NCBI GenBank assembly: GCA_009823395.1
Contig: CM020503.1
Span: 6,046,501 to 6,110,500, forward strand
Reading direction: 5' to 3'
DNA: 64,000 nt
Source: Thamnaconus septentrionalis
Taxonomy: Eukaryota; Chordata; Actinopteri; Tetraodontiformes; Monacanthidae
The translations under genes were made by a program, and so were the position numbers. Shown here piece by piece: positions 1-12,706 of the stretch; positions within the stretch are counted from its first letter, which is position 1; the number at the start of each line of letters is the position of its first letter. Below the pieces are notes generated by a model. That model was given only the letters and a program-made list of their open reading frames with translations, did no database searches and was not told the DNA's origin.

Positions 1-260
1 GCACGCACACTTTCTCCCGCCACCCTACTTCCGCGTTTCCCGTTCCCGCCCGCCTCGTGCGCGCGGCGCTACTCCCGACGAGTGAGCGCGGAGCCGCTCT
101 TTTACATGTCCACTTAAGCAATTCTCCTCCCTAATTGGTTAATGGAGGGCAGATGGGTTGGGTGTAAAGGGCGATCCCAGGAGCATCTGAGGCCTGCTGC
201 ATGCCCACTGGACTGGAAGGGAGCCAAAATGTAGTCTCCACCAGGCTCCCCCCACTCCAA

Positions 261-284
261 CACACACACACACACACACACACA
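261..284. repeat. (CA)n microsatellite
   Basis: About 12 uninterrupted CA units are visible. Confidence 0.95.
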
Positions 285-818
285 TGCACGCACTCGTGCA
301 GCTCCACTCAACTGGAGAGGATCCAAGATGGATGCCTGCGGGGCTGCGCTGCCGTGAAACTTACACCATTGTGGGTGAAATGTGATAGAGTGGAGCGCTC
401 ATCCCTCAATATCCACTTTTTAAAAATGCATTCGGAATGATCGAGCCCGGAATTAGTTCAGATGTGATATCGAGACCCAGAGAGGCGGTGGCGGTGTGGA
501 TCACACACCGGAGGCCCCGACGTGACTTAATAATCTGCGACAAAGACAAAGAAATCACATCACATCAATAATGTATCAAACGCTGATCCATCAGCTCACA
601 GAACAATTTCCCCCTCCCAAAAAAAACCCCAAACCGCAGCATCATATCAAGCTGCCTGTCCCCTCTCAGGCCCGCGGGGGCAGAAGAAACCCAAAACACA
701 CTCTGCGGACGGGGGGGAGGAAAAATGGAGCAATTTTTAGAGAGAGTGTCTTGAAGCTCAGTGATCCACAGTGCTTGAGCGTGCAGCCGGCTCCCTGAGG
801 AGGGAGAAAAGCAGCGCG

Positions 819-820
<2 letters not shown>

Positions 821-865
<45 letters not shown>
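821..865. repeat. (GA)n microsatellite
   Basis: About 22 uninterrupted GA units are visible. Confidence 0.95.
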
Positions 866-868
<3 letters not shown>

Positions 869-2645
869 GGAGGAAGAGAGATGATGGAGGTGGGGGGAAG
901 AAAAGTGAAGAAAAGCCTGCCAAGGAGAAGAGAGGGAGAAAGTGATGCAGAAAGAAAGCAAAGGCCTCCCGTCCTGGCTTATTATAGCTCGTACTGAAGG
1001 TAATAAACAACAAATAAAGGCGGCACCACCATCACCAGTCATCCACAAGTTGAACCCCAACGTCAAAGCGACATCTCTTTCAGTTTGTCAAGTGGCATTT
1101 ATGTTTTGATGGATCTTTTTCCTCCTAAGTACTCTCAGTGTTTTTTATTGGTACAATGAAGTGCACTCATACTCTGCATGCATCTATTTTAATACCACAC
1201 ATTACATCACATTAGATAAACCACTCAGACCTTTTGGATGCGCTGGTCCTCCGCTCACAGTGTGAGTGTCACTGTATTTGGCGCTGAGGTTCATTTCACA
1301 GCAGTTGATGGTTTACAGCACATCAACATTTCCAGGGTTTTCATGCCTGATGCTTCTCGCACTGTTTGCACTGCTTTACTTTTAGCACGTCTCCTTTTTG
1401 ATGGTGCCGCTGCTGCTCTTATGTCACACTGACTCAAACTGGTTTTAATGATGCCTTCCTTTGGTAGATTGTGTTTTAATTATTTACCTTTTTATTTTTA
1501 TTTCTTCCCTCCTGCACAAGAACAAAGATCGTCAGAAGTCCTCTCCTTCCGTTCCTCCTTCTATTCATGTGGGTGAAATGATCATCAGTGTGCTTGAAAC
1601 TCAGCATTGAAAGGGCGGTGGGGGGCTCACCCATGCAACTCTTCACCAATAGGGGTTGCAGTTTTGCTCTCGGTGGATTCCACCACAAACTGGCTCCCTG
1701 CACGTCCTCAGTGGCCTTTGGTGAGTGGAGCGCTGAACCTCCACTGAGCAAACAAGGATATGAGAGTTAAAAGGGAAGCGTCGAGGCTTGCTGGACAGCG
1801 TCTAATTACAAATTAACACACATTTGTTTTTCTGCTAATTCATTGAGGCTGCCTCTTCAGCAGGCCGGGCTATAATCAGTGTCGAGTGATGTCTGCTTGA
1901 TGCTACTGGAGTCAGCCAGTGCTCATTATGGACACAGAAACATTTGTTTCTCCTGAAGTCTAACAAACTGAAAAACCACACTTAATACATCTCCATATTT
2001 TACACTGAAAATATTCCTTCTTTACTAGAACTGAATCCTTTGGAATTCGACATCCCAATAGATCAATAAATCAATATGAAAACAGTTGAAAACTGCATTA
2101 AAAGCAAAAAGCTTTGCCAGTGAGGCGCAAAGACAAAGAAAATGTCAGAGTTTCCTTTTTGGAAAAAATTGCCACCGCTGTAGCAGCCTCGCTGCCTCCA
2201 GCCGCTCTTTTGGCAAGTATGAAAATTTAAAAACATAAATATATGAACACTAAGCCCAGATTATAAAATACAAGCACATCTTTCATATCTGTAATGTAGC
2301 TACCGGCAGCCACCCTCCCTCGCAACAAGTAGCAGAAATGTCCTTGAGCATGGCACTGAGGGAAAAAAAACAACTAAAAAGATGCTCAGATGCTTGAGCA
2401 GAGACGCCTGCTGGTGGTGTATTTATTCCGCCAGCATCCAGCCATGAAAATGCATGATGGCCTGAATATGGAGCAAGGTGTTGCATGATAAGTCAGCCGT
2501 CCGCAGAGAGCGTAGCTTGAAGGTTAAAAGAAGCTGTCGCGCCGTTCCTGGACATCACAGTGTTTCGGGACGCGAAAAACTGCACTGGTATTTAAATTTC
2601 TCCTTGTCCAATCAGCTCAAACTCAGCAGCTGCGAGAGGAACAAG

Positions 2646-2658
2646 GGGTCAGGGGTCA
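2646..2658 (+). promoter_or_regulatory. DR1-like nuclear-receptor half-site pair
   Basis: Two GGGTCA half-sites are separated by one base, which is the DR1 spacing bound by RXR heterodimers, HNF4 and COUP-TF. The match is short and could occur by chance. Confidence 0.2.
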
Positions 2659-3146
2659 AACTGCGACAGCCGCAAATGTCAAACGAACTGTCCCCTGCTG
2701 TGACTGTCACCTTGGCTCATCTTTTTTAGTTTTTTTAGTTTTTTGGGGTTTAGGGGGGTGTCGGGGGAGGAGGGAGGGGCCTGGGTGAGCGACCAGCAGG
2801 GGGAGAGGCACGCAGAGGAAACCAAAAAAAATTGGGAGGGAGGAGAACCGGTCCTGGCACGGCTGGCGGGATGAGCACATGAAAGAGTTGCATAATGGGG
2901 GACGTTGCATAATGCGTCCCCATTCGGAGCCATGTCGCCGATGCATGCGCTGCCACGATCCCATGTGATGCTGCTGGTAAGCAGGAGAAACTGGGGACGG
3001 GGGGAGGGGGGAGGAAGAGGGGGGAGGAGGAGGGGGAACTTGGGGGTTCTGTCTCTGAGCAGAAGACGTGGAGTGATGGAGCACGACAGCCAATGGGATG
3101 TAGGAGCGGTGCAGGGGGGCAGAGGGGAGGGGAGGGGGAGGCGGTG

Positions 3147-3178
3147 GTGTGTGTGTGTGTGTGTGTATGTGTGTGTGA
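3147..3178. repeat. (GT)n microsatellite
   Basis: GT dinucleotide run with one interruption. It is the first of four dinucleotide blocks packed into about 530 bp. Confidence 0.95.
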
Positions 3179-3247
3179 GATCGCGGTGGGTACTGGTATT
3201 TCTACCCTGTCACATCGTGTTAGCGGGCAGCCAAGCACGGTTGCCGG

Positions 3248-3250
<3 letters not shown>

Positions 3251-3281
<31 letters not shown>
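3251..3281. repeat. (CA)n microsatellite
   Basis: About 15 perfect CA units. Confidence 0.95.
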
Positions 3282-3283
<2 letters not shown>

Positions 3284-3324
3284 GCACATGTTTAAATCCA
3301 CAAGGACACACAGTGCCTTCATTC

Positions 3325-3327
<3 letters not shown>

Positions 3328-3377
<50 letters not shown>
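3328..3377. repeat. (CA)n microsatellite
   Basis: About 24 perfect CA units, located 47 bp after the previous CA run. Confidence 0.95.
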
Positions 3378-3378
<1 letters not shown>

Positions 3379-3439
3379 TGAAGGACCACAAGGATGCCGA
3401 AAAACAAGGGGGCACCTGTGGAGGCTTGACAGAGGCCAG

Positions 3440-3679
<240 letters not shown>

Positions 3680-4138
3680 CAAAACCTCCAAACTTTCATC
3701 CATCCCTTCATTTGCCCATCATTGCAGCTCTCTGTTCGTCATCCCGCCTCAGGAAGACATTTTAAAGCTCCAAGCGTCACACAAAGCGGATTCATTTCCT
3801 GCCCCCCAGCCGCCGCCCCCCAGCCCCCACCGATGCAGCGGCACAGACAGATAAAAATCAAAAGCTGAAAGCTGCCCTTCATTCCTGGGCTAAATATTGC
3901 AACCTCATGCTTTCCGGTGATGGGCCTGACGACCAGCATCAGGGCCGCGCCTCGGTTCCACTTTCAACGCACGCAAGCACGGTCGGCGTGTAACCCTCAG
4001 CCCCTCCCCCCCACCTCCCCTCGGGTGTCTGCAAATGAACCATAACAATGCAGTTTTTCACTGCACGTCAGGCTCATGGCAGCGGGCGAGCGGAGAGCAG
4101 CCAGGAAGCATCATTGTCACCAGCCGCAGCCACTGTGT

Positions 4139-4183
<45 letters not shown>
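4139..4183. repeat. (CAG)15 trinucleotide repeat
   Basis: Fifteen perfect CAG units. Translation gives poly-Gln, poly-Ala or poly-Ser depending on frame, but no flanking conserved protein sequence or splice context supports coding. Confidence 0.95.
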
Positions 4184-4184
<1 letters not shown>

Positions 4185-4474
4185 GGGAAGAGCAGTCGGC
4201 TCGTCCACTGACCCCCAGCTCGGAGCCCTCTTTACACGCTTTCCTTGAGAAAATGAGTGGTGGGGGGGGTGGAGGATGGGGGGCATTAGAGGGGGCTGAT
4301 GGTGCACTTCTGCCATGAGCGACCCGCCACGGGCGGATGGGGGATGTTCGAAGCGAATGAGAGCAGATGGAGGAAGAGACAAGGAAAACTTGAGCGTAAA
4401 CAGCGCGCCCTGTGGCAAAGGGAAACAACAACGACAGCGAGGCGGGGGGGGCACAGATGGGCAGATGGGTGATG

Positions 4475-4500
4475 AGGAGGAGGAGGAGGAGGAGGAGGAG
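4475..4500. repeat. (GAG)n trinucleotide repeat
   Basis: About nine GAG units in a GC-rich context. Confidence 0.9.
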
Positions 4501-4660
4501 CGAGGTGTGATGTGCGCTGACCCGAGCGCTTGTGTGTGTGACGACACACACACTCTGCAGGCACGCTCCAGCGGCTCCCAAGGCAGCGGGAGGGAAGCGA
4601 GCCGAGCTCGGCTACCGGCTCCCAGCGGCCGAGCGGCAGGACACCCGGGTCGTCCAGGAC

Positions 4661-4678
4661 ACACACACACACACACAG
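4661..4678. repeat. Short (CA)n run
   Basis: Nine CA units. Confidence 0.9.
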
Positions 4679-4707
4679 GGCAGCGTCAGCACCGCCGGGG
4701 GACGGGG

Positions 4708-4720
4708 GGGTCAGAGGTCA
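4708..4720 (+). promoter_or_regulatory. DR1 nuclear-receptor site candidate
   Basis: GGGTCA, one base, then AGGTCA form a consensus DR1. It lies in the CpG-rich part of the left flank. Binding is inference only. Confidence 0.25.
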
Positions 4721-7034
4721 CCCTTACATAACCAGAGCAGCTCTGACCTGTGGCAGCGGCACCAAAGCTCACACAGAAATAGGTCATCGTTTGGAAAATA
4801 TGCTTATTCATCCTCCTAATGCAGCTTCAAAAATAGAGAAAAAAACACAGGGCGGTAGCCGTTTAGCTTGTCTCTGCTTTTCTGATGGAAAGCAGGTAAA
4901 ACTACAACTGAGCCTGACAGGCCCAGTGTGGAGGTGCACATCATTGTTTTTTCCGGTTACATACAGTCACTAAAAATGACCGTTGTGCTGTTAGTTAAAA
5001 ACAAGAAGCATTTCTGTTCACCTCGTGAGTTAGTCCACTCCTCTTGTACGGAGGCAGCCACCTTGCACCACTGACACCCGCTCAGGGTTTTGTGACATCA
5101 CCATGACATCACAGCTGGAATGAGAGAGATGTGAGATGTCAGAAAACAGGGCTTGTTATCAAAAATACATGTGTCACCTGTCTCTGTTTTTTTCACAAGC
5201 TAAGCTAAAAGCTAAACAGCTTAGCATTCATTCATTCCGCAGATCATGTGTAAATGTGATAGAGATACAATGAAAAACCCACCAGAATTATTTCAGGTGA
5301 GGCACAGGGTTGTAAAAGGTCCAGATCCACACAGCAGGATAAACAGAGAATCGCGAAACTTGTGGATTTCAAAATAAAAGTAAACATAAGAAGTCCAACA
5401 GGTGCAAACGTTGAGGAAGAAAAATGATTTACATCTGCACAACAACAAGCTGACAGAAAGTAGGAACACAGACAAACTGACACACGTGAGGGAAGGCAGA
5501 TAGACGAGGAACAGGTGCATCAAACCCTCCTCCACAAAACTGGCTGAGGGCTGGGGGTGCAAACAAACATGAGGAGGAAATCTTCAAAATAAAACAGGAA
5601 GTACAAAAACCCACCTGCCAGACACAGAGAGTAGCAACAGCAACAGAGAGTACAAGGACAGAAAAAAATACAAAAAGAATATTCCTAAGAAATTAAACAG
5701 CATGACTATATGAGCAATACAAAATACCAAAACCTGACATTGACACACTAAAAAATTTTTATGCTCTTGTCTTTAAATGAAATAAACTCTTGGTCACACT
5801 GTTTCCCCATAAACTCTTTTATTATTAACCTGAAGAGCAGGTCAGAGTCTTTGAATGGCCCCATTTTGGGCCTGTTAACACCCTGTTGATGAAATTTTAA
5901 TTTTACACACTCAGATATTACAGGTCTCCCTGTTATAATTCCTCAGTTTACAGCCTCCTGCAAAAAATAAAAAGTAGTAGCTTCTCGATAAAACCGACAC
6001 TCTGGCAGACCTCCCACATGTTTGATTGGAAGTCGCAGGTGCAAGGGTGGTGAGAAGAGCTGCTCAGGTGTGTTGTCACCAGCTGTATATGCCCTTTGTG
6101 ACATCACAAAGGGTCAACTCCCAGAACTGCGCATTCTAGCTCATTCTTTCCGAGAACACAGGCCAGAGACACACATCGCTGTCAGAAATGATTGCAGGCA
6201 AGGACGAGTCCTCACATAATCCGCTCTTTGAATGGACAGGCCTGGTCATGTGACCCTGAGAAGGCATTTTTCTGCTCAGACTCTGAGCCGGCCGGCGGTG
6301 CGTCACCACCGGGCTGTGACGTCGAGCCGTCAAGCGCAGCAGAGTGAGTCGTCTTCCAGCCTCACATCCTCGACGCAGCAGCAGCTCGCTCCTGACTCTG
6401 CAGAAAGAGGCGAGCTGTCACTCAGCCGGGTGACAGAGTGAAGTGGTGTTGCGAGTGAGGGGGGAGGAGGGTGGTGGGCGGGGGAGGGGGTGAGGTCGAG
6501 CACAGGGAGCCCCCTTTAGTGGTGGGAGAGAAAGATGTTGCTGTCGTCGCCTACTGCTCCTGAAGGTGGCTGTTAGAGAGAAGAAAACAACAACAGCAGC
6601 AGCAGCAGATGACCTAAATTTTCTTTTTGGGACATTTTCCTCTGTCAGACAAGACGAGGCCTCCCGCATTCAGGGAGGAGACAGAGTGAAGCGAAGAGGA
6701 GAGTGGCATGGAACAAAAAAAAGAGTGGTGGTGATGGTGGAGGGAGGAGGACGAGGGAGACGTATGGGAGAGAAAGTTCAAGGAGGAATAAAAAGTGAGA
6801 AACGGGCGCACTTCCAGTTTGACGAGGCAAGACATGAAAGTGGGGAGACGCGAGCAGACAAAAGGAAACAGGGAAAAGTTTTGACGGTAATCCTCCTCGA
6901 CTCTCCCTTCCCTTCCCTTCCCGTCCCTCTCCTGTGGTTACATAAAACACATCTACAATTCTGCTCTATACACATCAAAGAGCCGGCGCCGCTTTGCAAT
7001 CTGCATATATGATTTGTCCTGGGAACTGCAGCAG

Positions 7035-7036
<2 letters not shown>

Positions 7037-7099
<63 letters not shown>
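7037..7099. repeat. (TG)n microsatellite
   Basis: About 31 TG units, essentially uninterrupted. Confidence 0.95.
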
Positions 7100-7103
<4 letters not shown>

Positions 7104-8823
7104 CGTCCTGGAAGGAGTGTTTGAGTCAAAAATAAGCTCCTTTTGCAGAGTGCTGCTGCTGCTGCTGCCGTCGCTGAGGTGACTTTGTGCACAGATGCCA
7201 CTTGCATCTGTGACTGCACTGAGCCTTGCGGTGACACGCAACTTCCGTCATCTGACAGGTGAGGGGCCCCCAGCTGCGGATACATCATTAAATAATTAGG
7301 CAGGATGTTATAAAACCGACTCCTGAAGACAAAAATATAAAAATGTAATGTAAAATCACAGAAGGGGGAAAAGGTTTTTGATATGAAAAGAATAATAATC
7401 ACAGTGCTGTTTTACAGTGTCTTTGGGGGGAGCAAACATGAGCTTCTGCTGAATCTGAATTGTTGCAGCTGTCACTGCATTAATGTGGCTGCTGATGAAG
7501 ACGTCGGGCCTCGAAATGGTGAACCGGTTAACTGCTGCCACCTACTGGTGAAACGACCAGCACGGAAGGTGAGTGGAGACAGGGAAGCCGCTGATTGTTT
7601 CAGCAAAATACACTTGTGGGGCCCAGTTTATGCTTATATATGTGAGTTTTCGGGAGAATAAGTTGAAATGTTGAATTTATTTAACGACATATTTTTTCTC
7701 TATTGGCATTAAAATAAAGATGTAATTTAGACAGAAAACCACAAAAGTGATGCTATGTAGTTTTTTTTTTAAAATAATAAATTCGACATATTCATCATAT
7801 CTGAAACTTAATTAAACGTATCTATCTTTTCTTTGTTTATGAAAGCCCAGCAAACGGTCAGCCACCCAATTACAAAGACATGAGTCAGGATTCATCTAAT
7901 TGCCTTGCGGTTTCGATATCAGGGTTCAGTCTTGCATAAGAATTCAGCCTTCACCGTTTATTTTCAGCAGAACAATTTTCGAGAAGTAATAAAACATCCT
8001 TTACAATCCCAGAGTTTACGGCCTCATATAAAAACACCGACAAGTAAAAATGAAACTAGCGACTTGATATCTGATGATGTTGATAAGTTAACAAGTGCTA
8101 AAAGTTGCTGGAAAATACATACGGAGTTTTAATTGAGGAGACTGCTGTGATTGCTTGTGTATAAAACACAAACATGCATTTTGAATTGGGTTTTGAGAGT
8201 CACCTGATGTTCTGAAATCACACGTTTTTTACAGGACACTCGCAAAAATCAAAACTGACACCCGAGAGGGGATGTTTATTAAAAATGAAAAAAATGGAAA
8301 AAAAAAAAAAAAAGAAGAAGAAAAAAAAAGGTCAAAATACATATATTACATCAACTTTTAAAAACAGTGGTCAAAGTGCATTGAGATGTCACAAAGGTTG
8401 ATGTCTGTGTGCTTTTCGATAAAAATGAACGCAGCCATCGTCCAAACCAATTAGCAGCAGAATTGAACACGTGGTTATACCGCTGTTATAAACACTATGA
8501 AGGGCAACTTCAGAGTGTCCCCGAATATGTCGCCCGTATTCTCTGTTTCATGGGAGTCTAGTCACAAACTTCTGCCAGTTTTCGTCCGGTTTTGTTTCAG
8601 CAACCACTGGCTACCTTGTTCTTATCAAAAACCCTAAAATAAAATAATAAAAATCTGTTAAGAATGATAAATATTCATGCCTCTAACCACTGAATCAGTG
8701 ATGAGGCACGACCTTATCCAAAAAATGATTCTGAGAGTCTTAAACTGGGGGCAAATTAAATCTTAAATACAAGAGCAGGAGTCTCAGCCCGCCATGAAAT
8801 ATTCATATTCACCATAACTGGCC

Positions 8824-8872
8824 AAGAGAGAGAGAGGGAGAGATAGAGAGAGAGAGTGGAGAGAGAGAGATC
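8824..8872. repeat. Interrupted (GA)n run
   Basis: A GA-rich stretch with a few substitutions, downstream of the connexin stop codon. Confidence 0.85.
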
Positions 8873-9221
8873 CAGCATGGCACTGGCCACTCCGTGTGTT
8901 GGTGTTGGCCTAGCGGCCGGAACGACACGGCGCCCCCTGGCCAAGGAGGAGAGCGCTTCCTCTGCGTTGGAATGCGGGTTCTCTCAGTCAAAACAGCAAT
9001 CAGCCGTGCATCACCCAGGGGAAACTTCCCCTTCCCTGTGTGTGACGCCCCTTCGGAGCAGCTCAGCTCAGGCTGTTTTATCAAGTCAATCAGTCAATCA
9101 GTGAATTTTATCGAGTCAATCAGCCAGTCAGTGTCTTGTCGCGACCTGCGATCCAACTGTTTCCCTGTCGAAGTCCTCTGCCTTGGAATCACCTTATTGG
9201 GAACGAAACCGAGGCGTCTTA

Positions 9222-10103
9222 TCACACCAAGAGCATCTTGCTGCTGACGTATCTCCCTCCCTTGGAGCCCAGGCCTGATTTTCCCTTGGAGACTACGCTG
9301 GAGTATTTCCTGCTGGGGTTGCTCCTCTGCGAACCGCCCTTGGCCTTCACGCCGTTGCTGCCCAACTTTCCCGGCCTCTTCTCCTCCACCTCCCTCAGTT
9401 TGCTGTTATGGAGGTTCTCACTCTCGCGGTCGGGTTCCTCCCCGTCCGGGCCCCATCTGCCGCCACCGCTGGTGAGGCAGAACCACTTGACGGAGCCGTA
9501 GAGCAGCTCGGCGGAGCTGGAGACCAGCGCCACCAGGCCCACGCCGAAGTAGAAGCAGAGGAAGACGGTTTTCTCGGCCGGGCGGGAGGTGAAGCAGTCC
9601 ACCGTGTAGGGGCAGGGGAAGCGGCTGCAGGGGAACTGGGCCTCCACCTTGAAGCCGTACAGCTGCCACTGGCCCACCAGGAAGCCCACCTCGGCCAAGA
9701 TCCTGAAGGCCACGTTGACGCTGTAGAGCCTCCTTAAGTGCAGGTCTTCCTGCCGCTCCCGGCCGCGGCTCCGACTGCTCCGGGGTCCGGACTCCCTCTT
9801 GTTGTGGTGGTGGGCGGCGTACATGAGGAAAATGAGGGAGGGCGTGGCGATGACGACGATGTGGAAGACCCAGAACCTGTACTGGGAGATGGGAAAGGCC
9901 ATGTCGTAGCACACCTGCTTGCAGCCCGGCTGCAGGGTGTTGCAGGCGAACTCCTCCTGCTCGTCCTCGAACAGGTCGCTGGCGACGGTGCCGAGGATCA
10001 CAACGCGGAAGACCAGCATGAGCAGCAGCCAGAAGCGGCCCAGCATGGGCGAGTGCACCTGCAGGCTGTCGAAGAGGCCGCCGAGGAAGCCCCACTCTCC
10101 CAT
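9222..10103 (-). CDS. gjd3: Connexin, Cx31.9 / gap junction delta-3 type
   Basis: A single uninterrupted 293-residue frame encodes a gap-junction channel subunit of the plasma membrane; six such subunits form a connexon. The start MGEWGFLGGL is typical of the delta/gamma connexins. Extracellular loop 1 has the C-X6-C-X3-C cysteines at residues 54, 61 and 65, and loop 2 has C-X4-C-X5-C at 159, 164 and 170. Both patterns are diagnostic. Four membrane segments lie near residues 22-40, 76-96, 128-150 and 178-203. The loop-1 sequence and the EDEQEEF motif before it resemble mammalian GJD3 more than Cx36 or Cx45, and the gene sits beside top2a as in human. The cytoplasmic tail is Ser/Lys/Gly-rich and ends MLLV, which could be a weak PDZ ligand. 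A 3' splice site in the 5'UTR, with the AG at 10157-10158, and an AATAAA (minus strand) at 8275-8280 are plausible but unproven. The family call is near certain; the paralogue call is good. Confidence 0.85.
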   Translation of the reverse strand: MGEWGFLGGLFDSLQVHSPMLGRFWLLLMLVFRVVILGTVASDLFEDEQEEFACNTLQPGCKQVCYDMAFPISQYRFWVFHIVVIATPSLIFLMYAAHHHNKRESGPRSSRSRGRERQEDLHLRRLYSVNVAFRILAEVGFLVGQWQLYGFKVEAQFPCSRFPCPYTVDCFTSRPAEKTVFLCFYFGVGLVALVSSSAELLYGSVKWFCLTSGGGRWGPDGEEPDRESENLHNSKLREVEEKRPGKLGSNGVKAKGGSQRSNPSRKYSSVVSKGKSGLGSKGGRYVSSKMLLV

Positions 10104-11414
10104 GGTTGCAGACTGGCAAAGTCAGAGCGTCTCAGAGGTCCAGCGGCGCTCCGTCTCTGAGAGAGAAACCAAGAAGTGCGCCTTTTTATCAACTCCCACT
10201 CATGAATTACTGGCAGCATCAGCCTATCTGAAGGGTCAAAGGTCAGAGTATGTGCTGATGCAACCTGAATAACTGAAAACTCTCCTGACAACATAATAAA
10301 GTTGAATTTATCTCACCGGCAATCATCATGAGTCATCTAAGTATATGGTTAAAGGAAATAGGCGACAGCGGCAAAACAACACTGTCTTTCATTTTCCCTC
10401 AGAGATGCTCTCATTTTATTTGGTGCTCACCTATTGGCTTTGGGGTCACTCCGGTCAGTCCAGTCCAGATTATTCTGTCACAACTTTTTCATTTCTTCAA
10501 AATTATCAATGAACAAATGAATAAGTGTTGATTAATTTTGCTTTTTACCAGAGTAAGTTATTCATACAAGTCTCCATACTTTCAGAAACATACAGAAAGC
10601 GAATACATTTGCCACAACTGCCTTAGTGCCCCCTGTGACATCACAGAGGGCAGTGACACATCGACGACACATTAGTGACTGTCTCATTCTATCTCATGTG
10701 ACCGACTTGTTTCTTTCTTCCTCCGTTTTTTCCTTATTCCTTCAGTATCTGATTCAGCAGGAGGTGAAAACCAAGCAGTTTCTCTCAGGCGGCTGTAAAC
10801 AGAGGGCTAAATACGCACATTTTCTAGCGATCAAAAATATATTAAAAAAAAACTGAGGTTGCAGTCTGCCACAGTGAAGCAAATTACACTCTTCAGGTAC
10901 CTGCTGGCGTTGCACAAAACTCAGCACCAGATTCTTTAAGGAGTGCCATCAATCGACAGCTCACGTTCAGATTTCACACGCAACCACGTCGCAGCGAGAG
11001 TGATTACGCGTCCATTACCTGGTGCAGTGGTGCAGAATCCTCCCCGACAACTCCAGAAAAGTTTCCTGTTGTTTGGCCTCCGACTCACACAACCCGAGAG
11101 AGCCGGTGGAGGGTTCAGTGACAGAGTCTCCTTGCAGCCGAGGCCCCACTGCTCACATTCACACCATCCACTGCATCCAAATGGTCCGCTGAGGTCCACC
11201 GGGGGCTTTCATCATTAAGAGGGCGGCACCAGCGGAGGAAATTCCTGCTAATCTGCAGCCATCAGACACAAAGCCATGTTTGCTTAAAAAGGCGAGCTCT
11301 TGATGAGCATTTCAAACGGCTTCCTAAATGGCAGGAAGGAGCCGCTCCAAGCTGCAGCAGCAGTTCCCCCTGGTCCCAAGGTCTTCGCTGATTAGCAGCA
11401 AGAGAAGCCACTTA
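10104..11414. other. Intergenic region between gjd3 and the hAT element
   Basis: This is upstream of gjd3 and downstream of top2a. The part nearest gjd3 may hold the connexin 5'UTR and promoter. Positions 10620-10660 contain the recurrent near-palindrome around TGTGACATCACA. No coding exon is recognisable. Confidence 0.5.
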
Positions 11415-11455
11415 CCTTAAATCAGTGGTTCTCAAACTTTGTCTGTCACGCCCCG

Positions 11456-11488
11456 CCTTGGAGGAAGAAAATGTTTCTTCCTCCAAGG
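11456..11488. repeat. Perfect 15-bp inverted repeat with 3-base loop
   Basis: Arms at 11456-11470 and 11474-11488 are exact reverse complements. They lie just inside the left end of the hAT element, as subterminal hairpins often do. Confidence 0.9.
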
Positions 11489-11583
11489 TGGAAGCCTGTG
11501 TCTTGAGGGATCCCGATGAACCTGCAAGTGGTCCCATGTCTCTAGGACAAAGTTGACTTTTGACCCCATAGACTTGCATGGCA

Positions 11584-11625
11584 TTAGGGTTAGGGTTAGG
11601 GTTACTGCTGGAATTAGGGTTAGGG
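11584..11625 (+). repeat. Interstitial telomeric repeat, TTAGGG x3 plus x2
   Basis: Three perfect TTAGGG units at 11584-11601 and two at 11614-11625 are separated by 12 bases. The array sits between two copies of a 91-bp sequence (11496-11586 and 11669-11759) that differ at two positions. Confidence 0.9.
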
Positions 11626-12706
11626 TTTCGGGGTTCCTCATGGGCTAGAAGCCCCAAATTCAACGTGGCTGTGTCTTGAGGGATCCCGATGAACCTGCAA
11701 GTGGCCCCATGTCCCTAGGACAAAGTTGACTTTTGACCCCATAGACTTGCATGGCATTAAGGCAGTGGTTTCTCAAACTCAAAACTCAAAAGCCAAAATG
11801 GTGACAAAATAGGTTTTTTCAAATTCACTGAAACAACATAAATGTGCAAATAATGTTTTACCTTTGGCACACCACTTTTTGTGATATCAAAACCAACATT
11901 CTTTTTTTTATCATGAACATTCATTTCACATTCATTTCACTTTTCTCTTCATTTATGAAATCATTTATTTTGTACAAATAAACAACTTTAGCAAATCACT
12001 CTTTGTGACATCAAATCTTTACTTTTACTTTTTAAACAAGAATACTCCTTTTACTTTTTCTTTTTTTGGCAAACCACTTTTGTAACATCCACCATCCTGG
12101 CCTCGCTGTGAAACAACACAACTTTGTGTTGTGCTCCCATCTCCTCACAAAGTGCAGAGAATCGCAGCACTTTCAGGGGTCTTGTTTTGATGAAATTGAC
12201 CACATCAACAACATCAGTTGTACAACGTCACATTTTCTACCTGCCACATGGGATGGCGTTGAGCGTTGCGTGCGCTAAGTCATAATATCGCGTCAGTCGC
12301 GGCGTAGATCACGTAGTGATGAAAAGGTGTTTGATTACATTCTATCAGGACCTCCCCGCCCCCAGACGTGACTCTACGCCACCCACTTTGAGAAACACTG
12401 CCTTAAATAATAGAGATCCCACTTTACACTTTTTCAAATTTGACATAATCCATTGTGGAATCCAGCAGAGCAACTTTGCAGTGTCAGCTATTTCAGTTCT
12501 TTCGTTCTTGGGAAAACAGCACATTGAAAGATGCTTTGCTGCACCTTATGTTGTGTTTGAAAGGTAACTGGCAAGAAGGCAGCGAGCAGGTTGCAGAGGG
12601 TTTAACTTTAAAAATCAAATGTTTCCATTGTATAAAAACAAACTAAGGTGGCTGATTGCCAGCAATTGTTCGAGTGAAGAGAATTATTTCTCATTTCACT
12701 CCAGAC

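Larger units (their letters stand above)
11423..12400. mobile_element. Non-autonomous hAT-type DNA transposon with 8-bp target duplication
   Basis: The element starts CAGTGGTTCTCAAAC and ends with the inverted copy TTTGAGAAACACTG, giving 14-bp terminal inverted repeats with one mismatch. A perfect 8-bp duplication, CCTTAAAT, flanks it at 11415-11422 and 12401-12408. Eight-base target duplications and CAGNG-type ends are hAT hallmarks. It is 978 bp long and encodes no transposase, so it depends on another element for movement. Inside are a 15-bp hairpin, a 91-bp direct duplication and telomere-like repeats. A second copy of the terminal sequence at 11763 suggests a nested or composite history. 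Confidence 0.85.

Noticed and set aside
4048..4731. Frames with poly-Gln or poly-Ala around the CAG repeat
   Set aside because: The repeat alone keeps them open. No domain, splice logic or homology extends beyond it.
9408..10160. Long plus-strand and second minus-strand frames across the connexin
   Set aside because: They are shadows of the GC-rich connexin coding sequence. Only the frame with connexin cysteines and membrane segments is meaningful.
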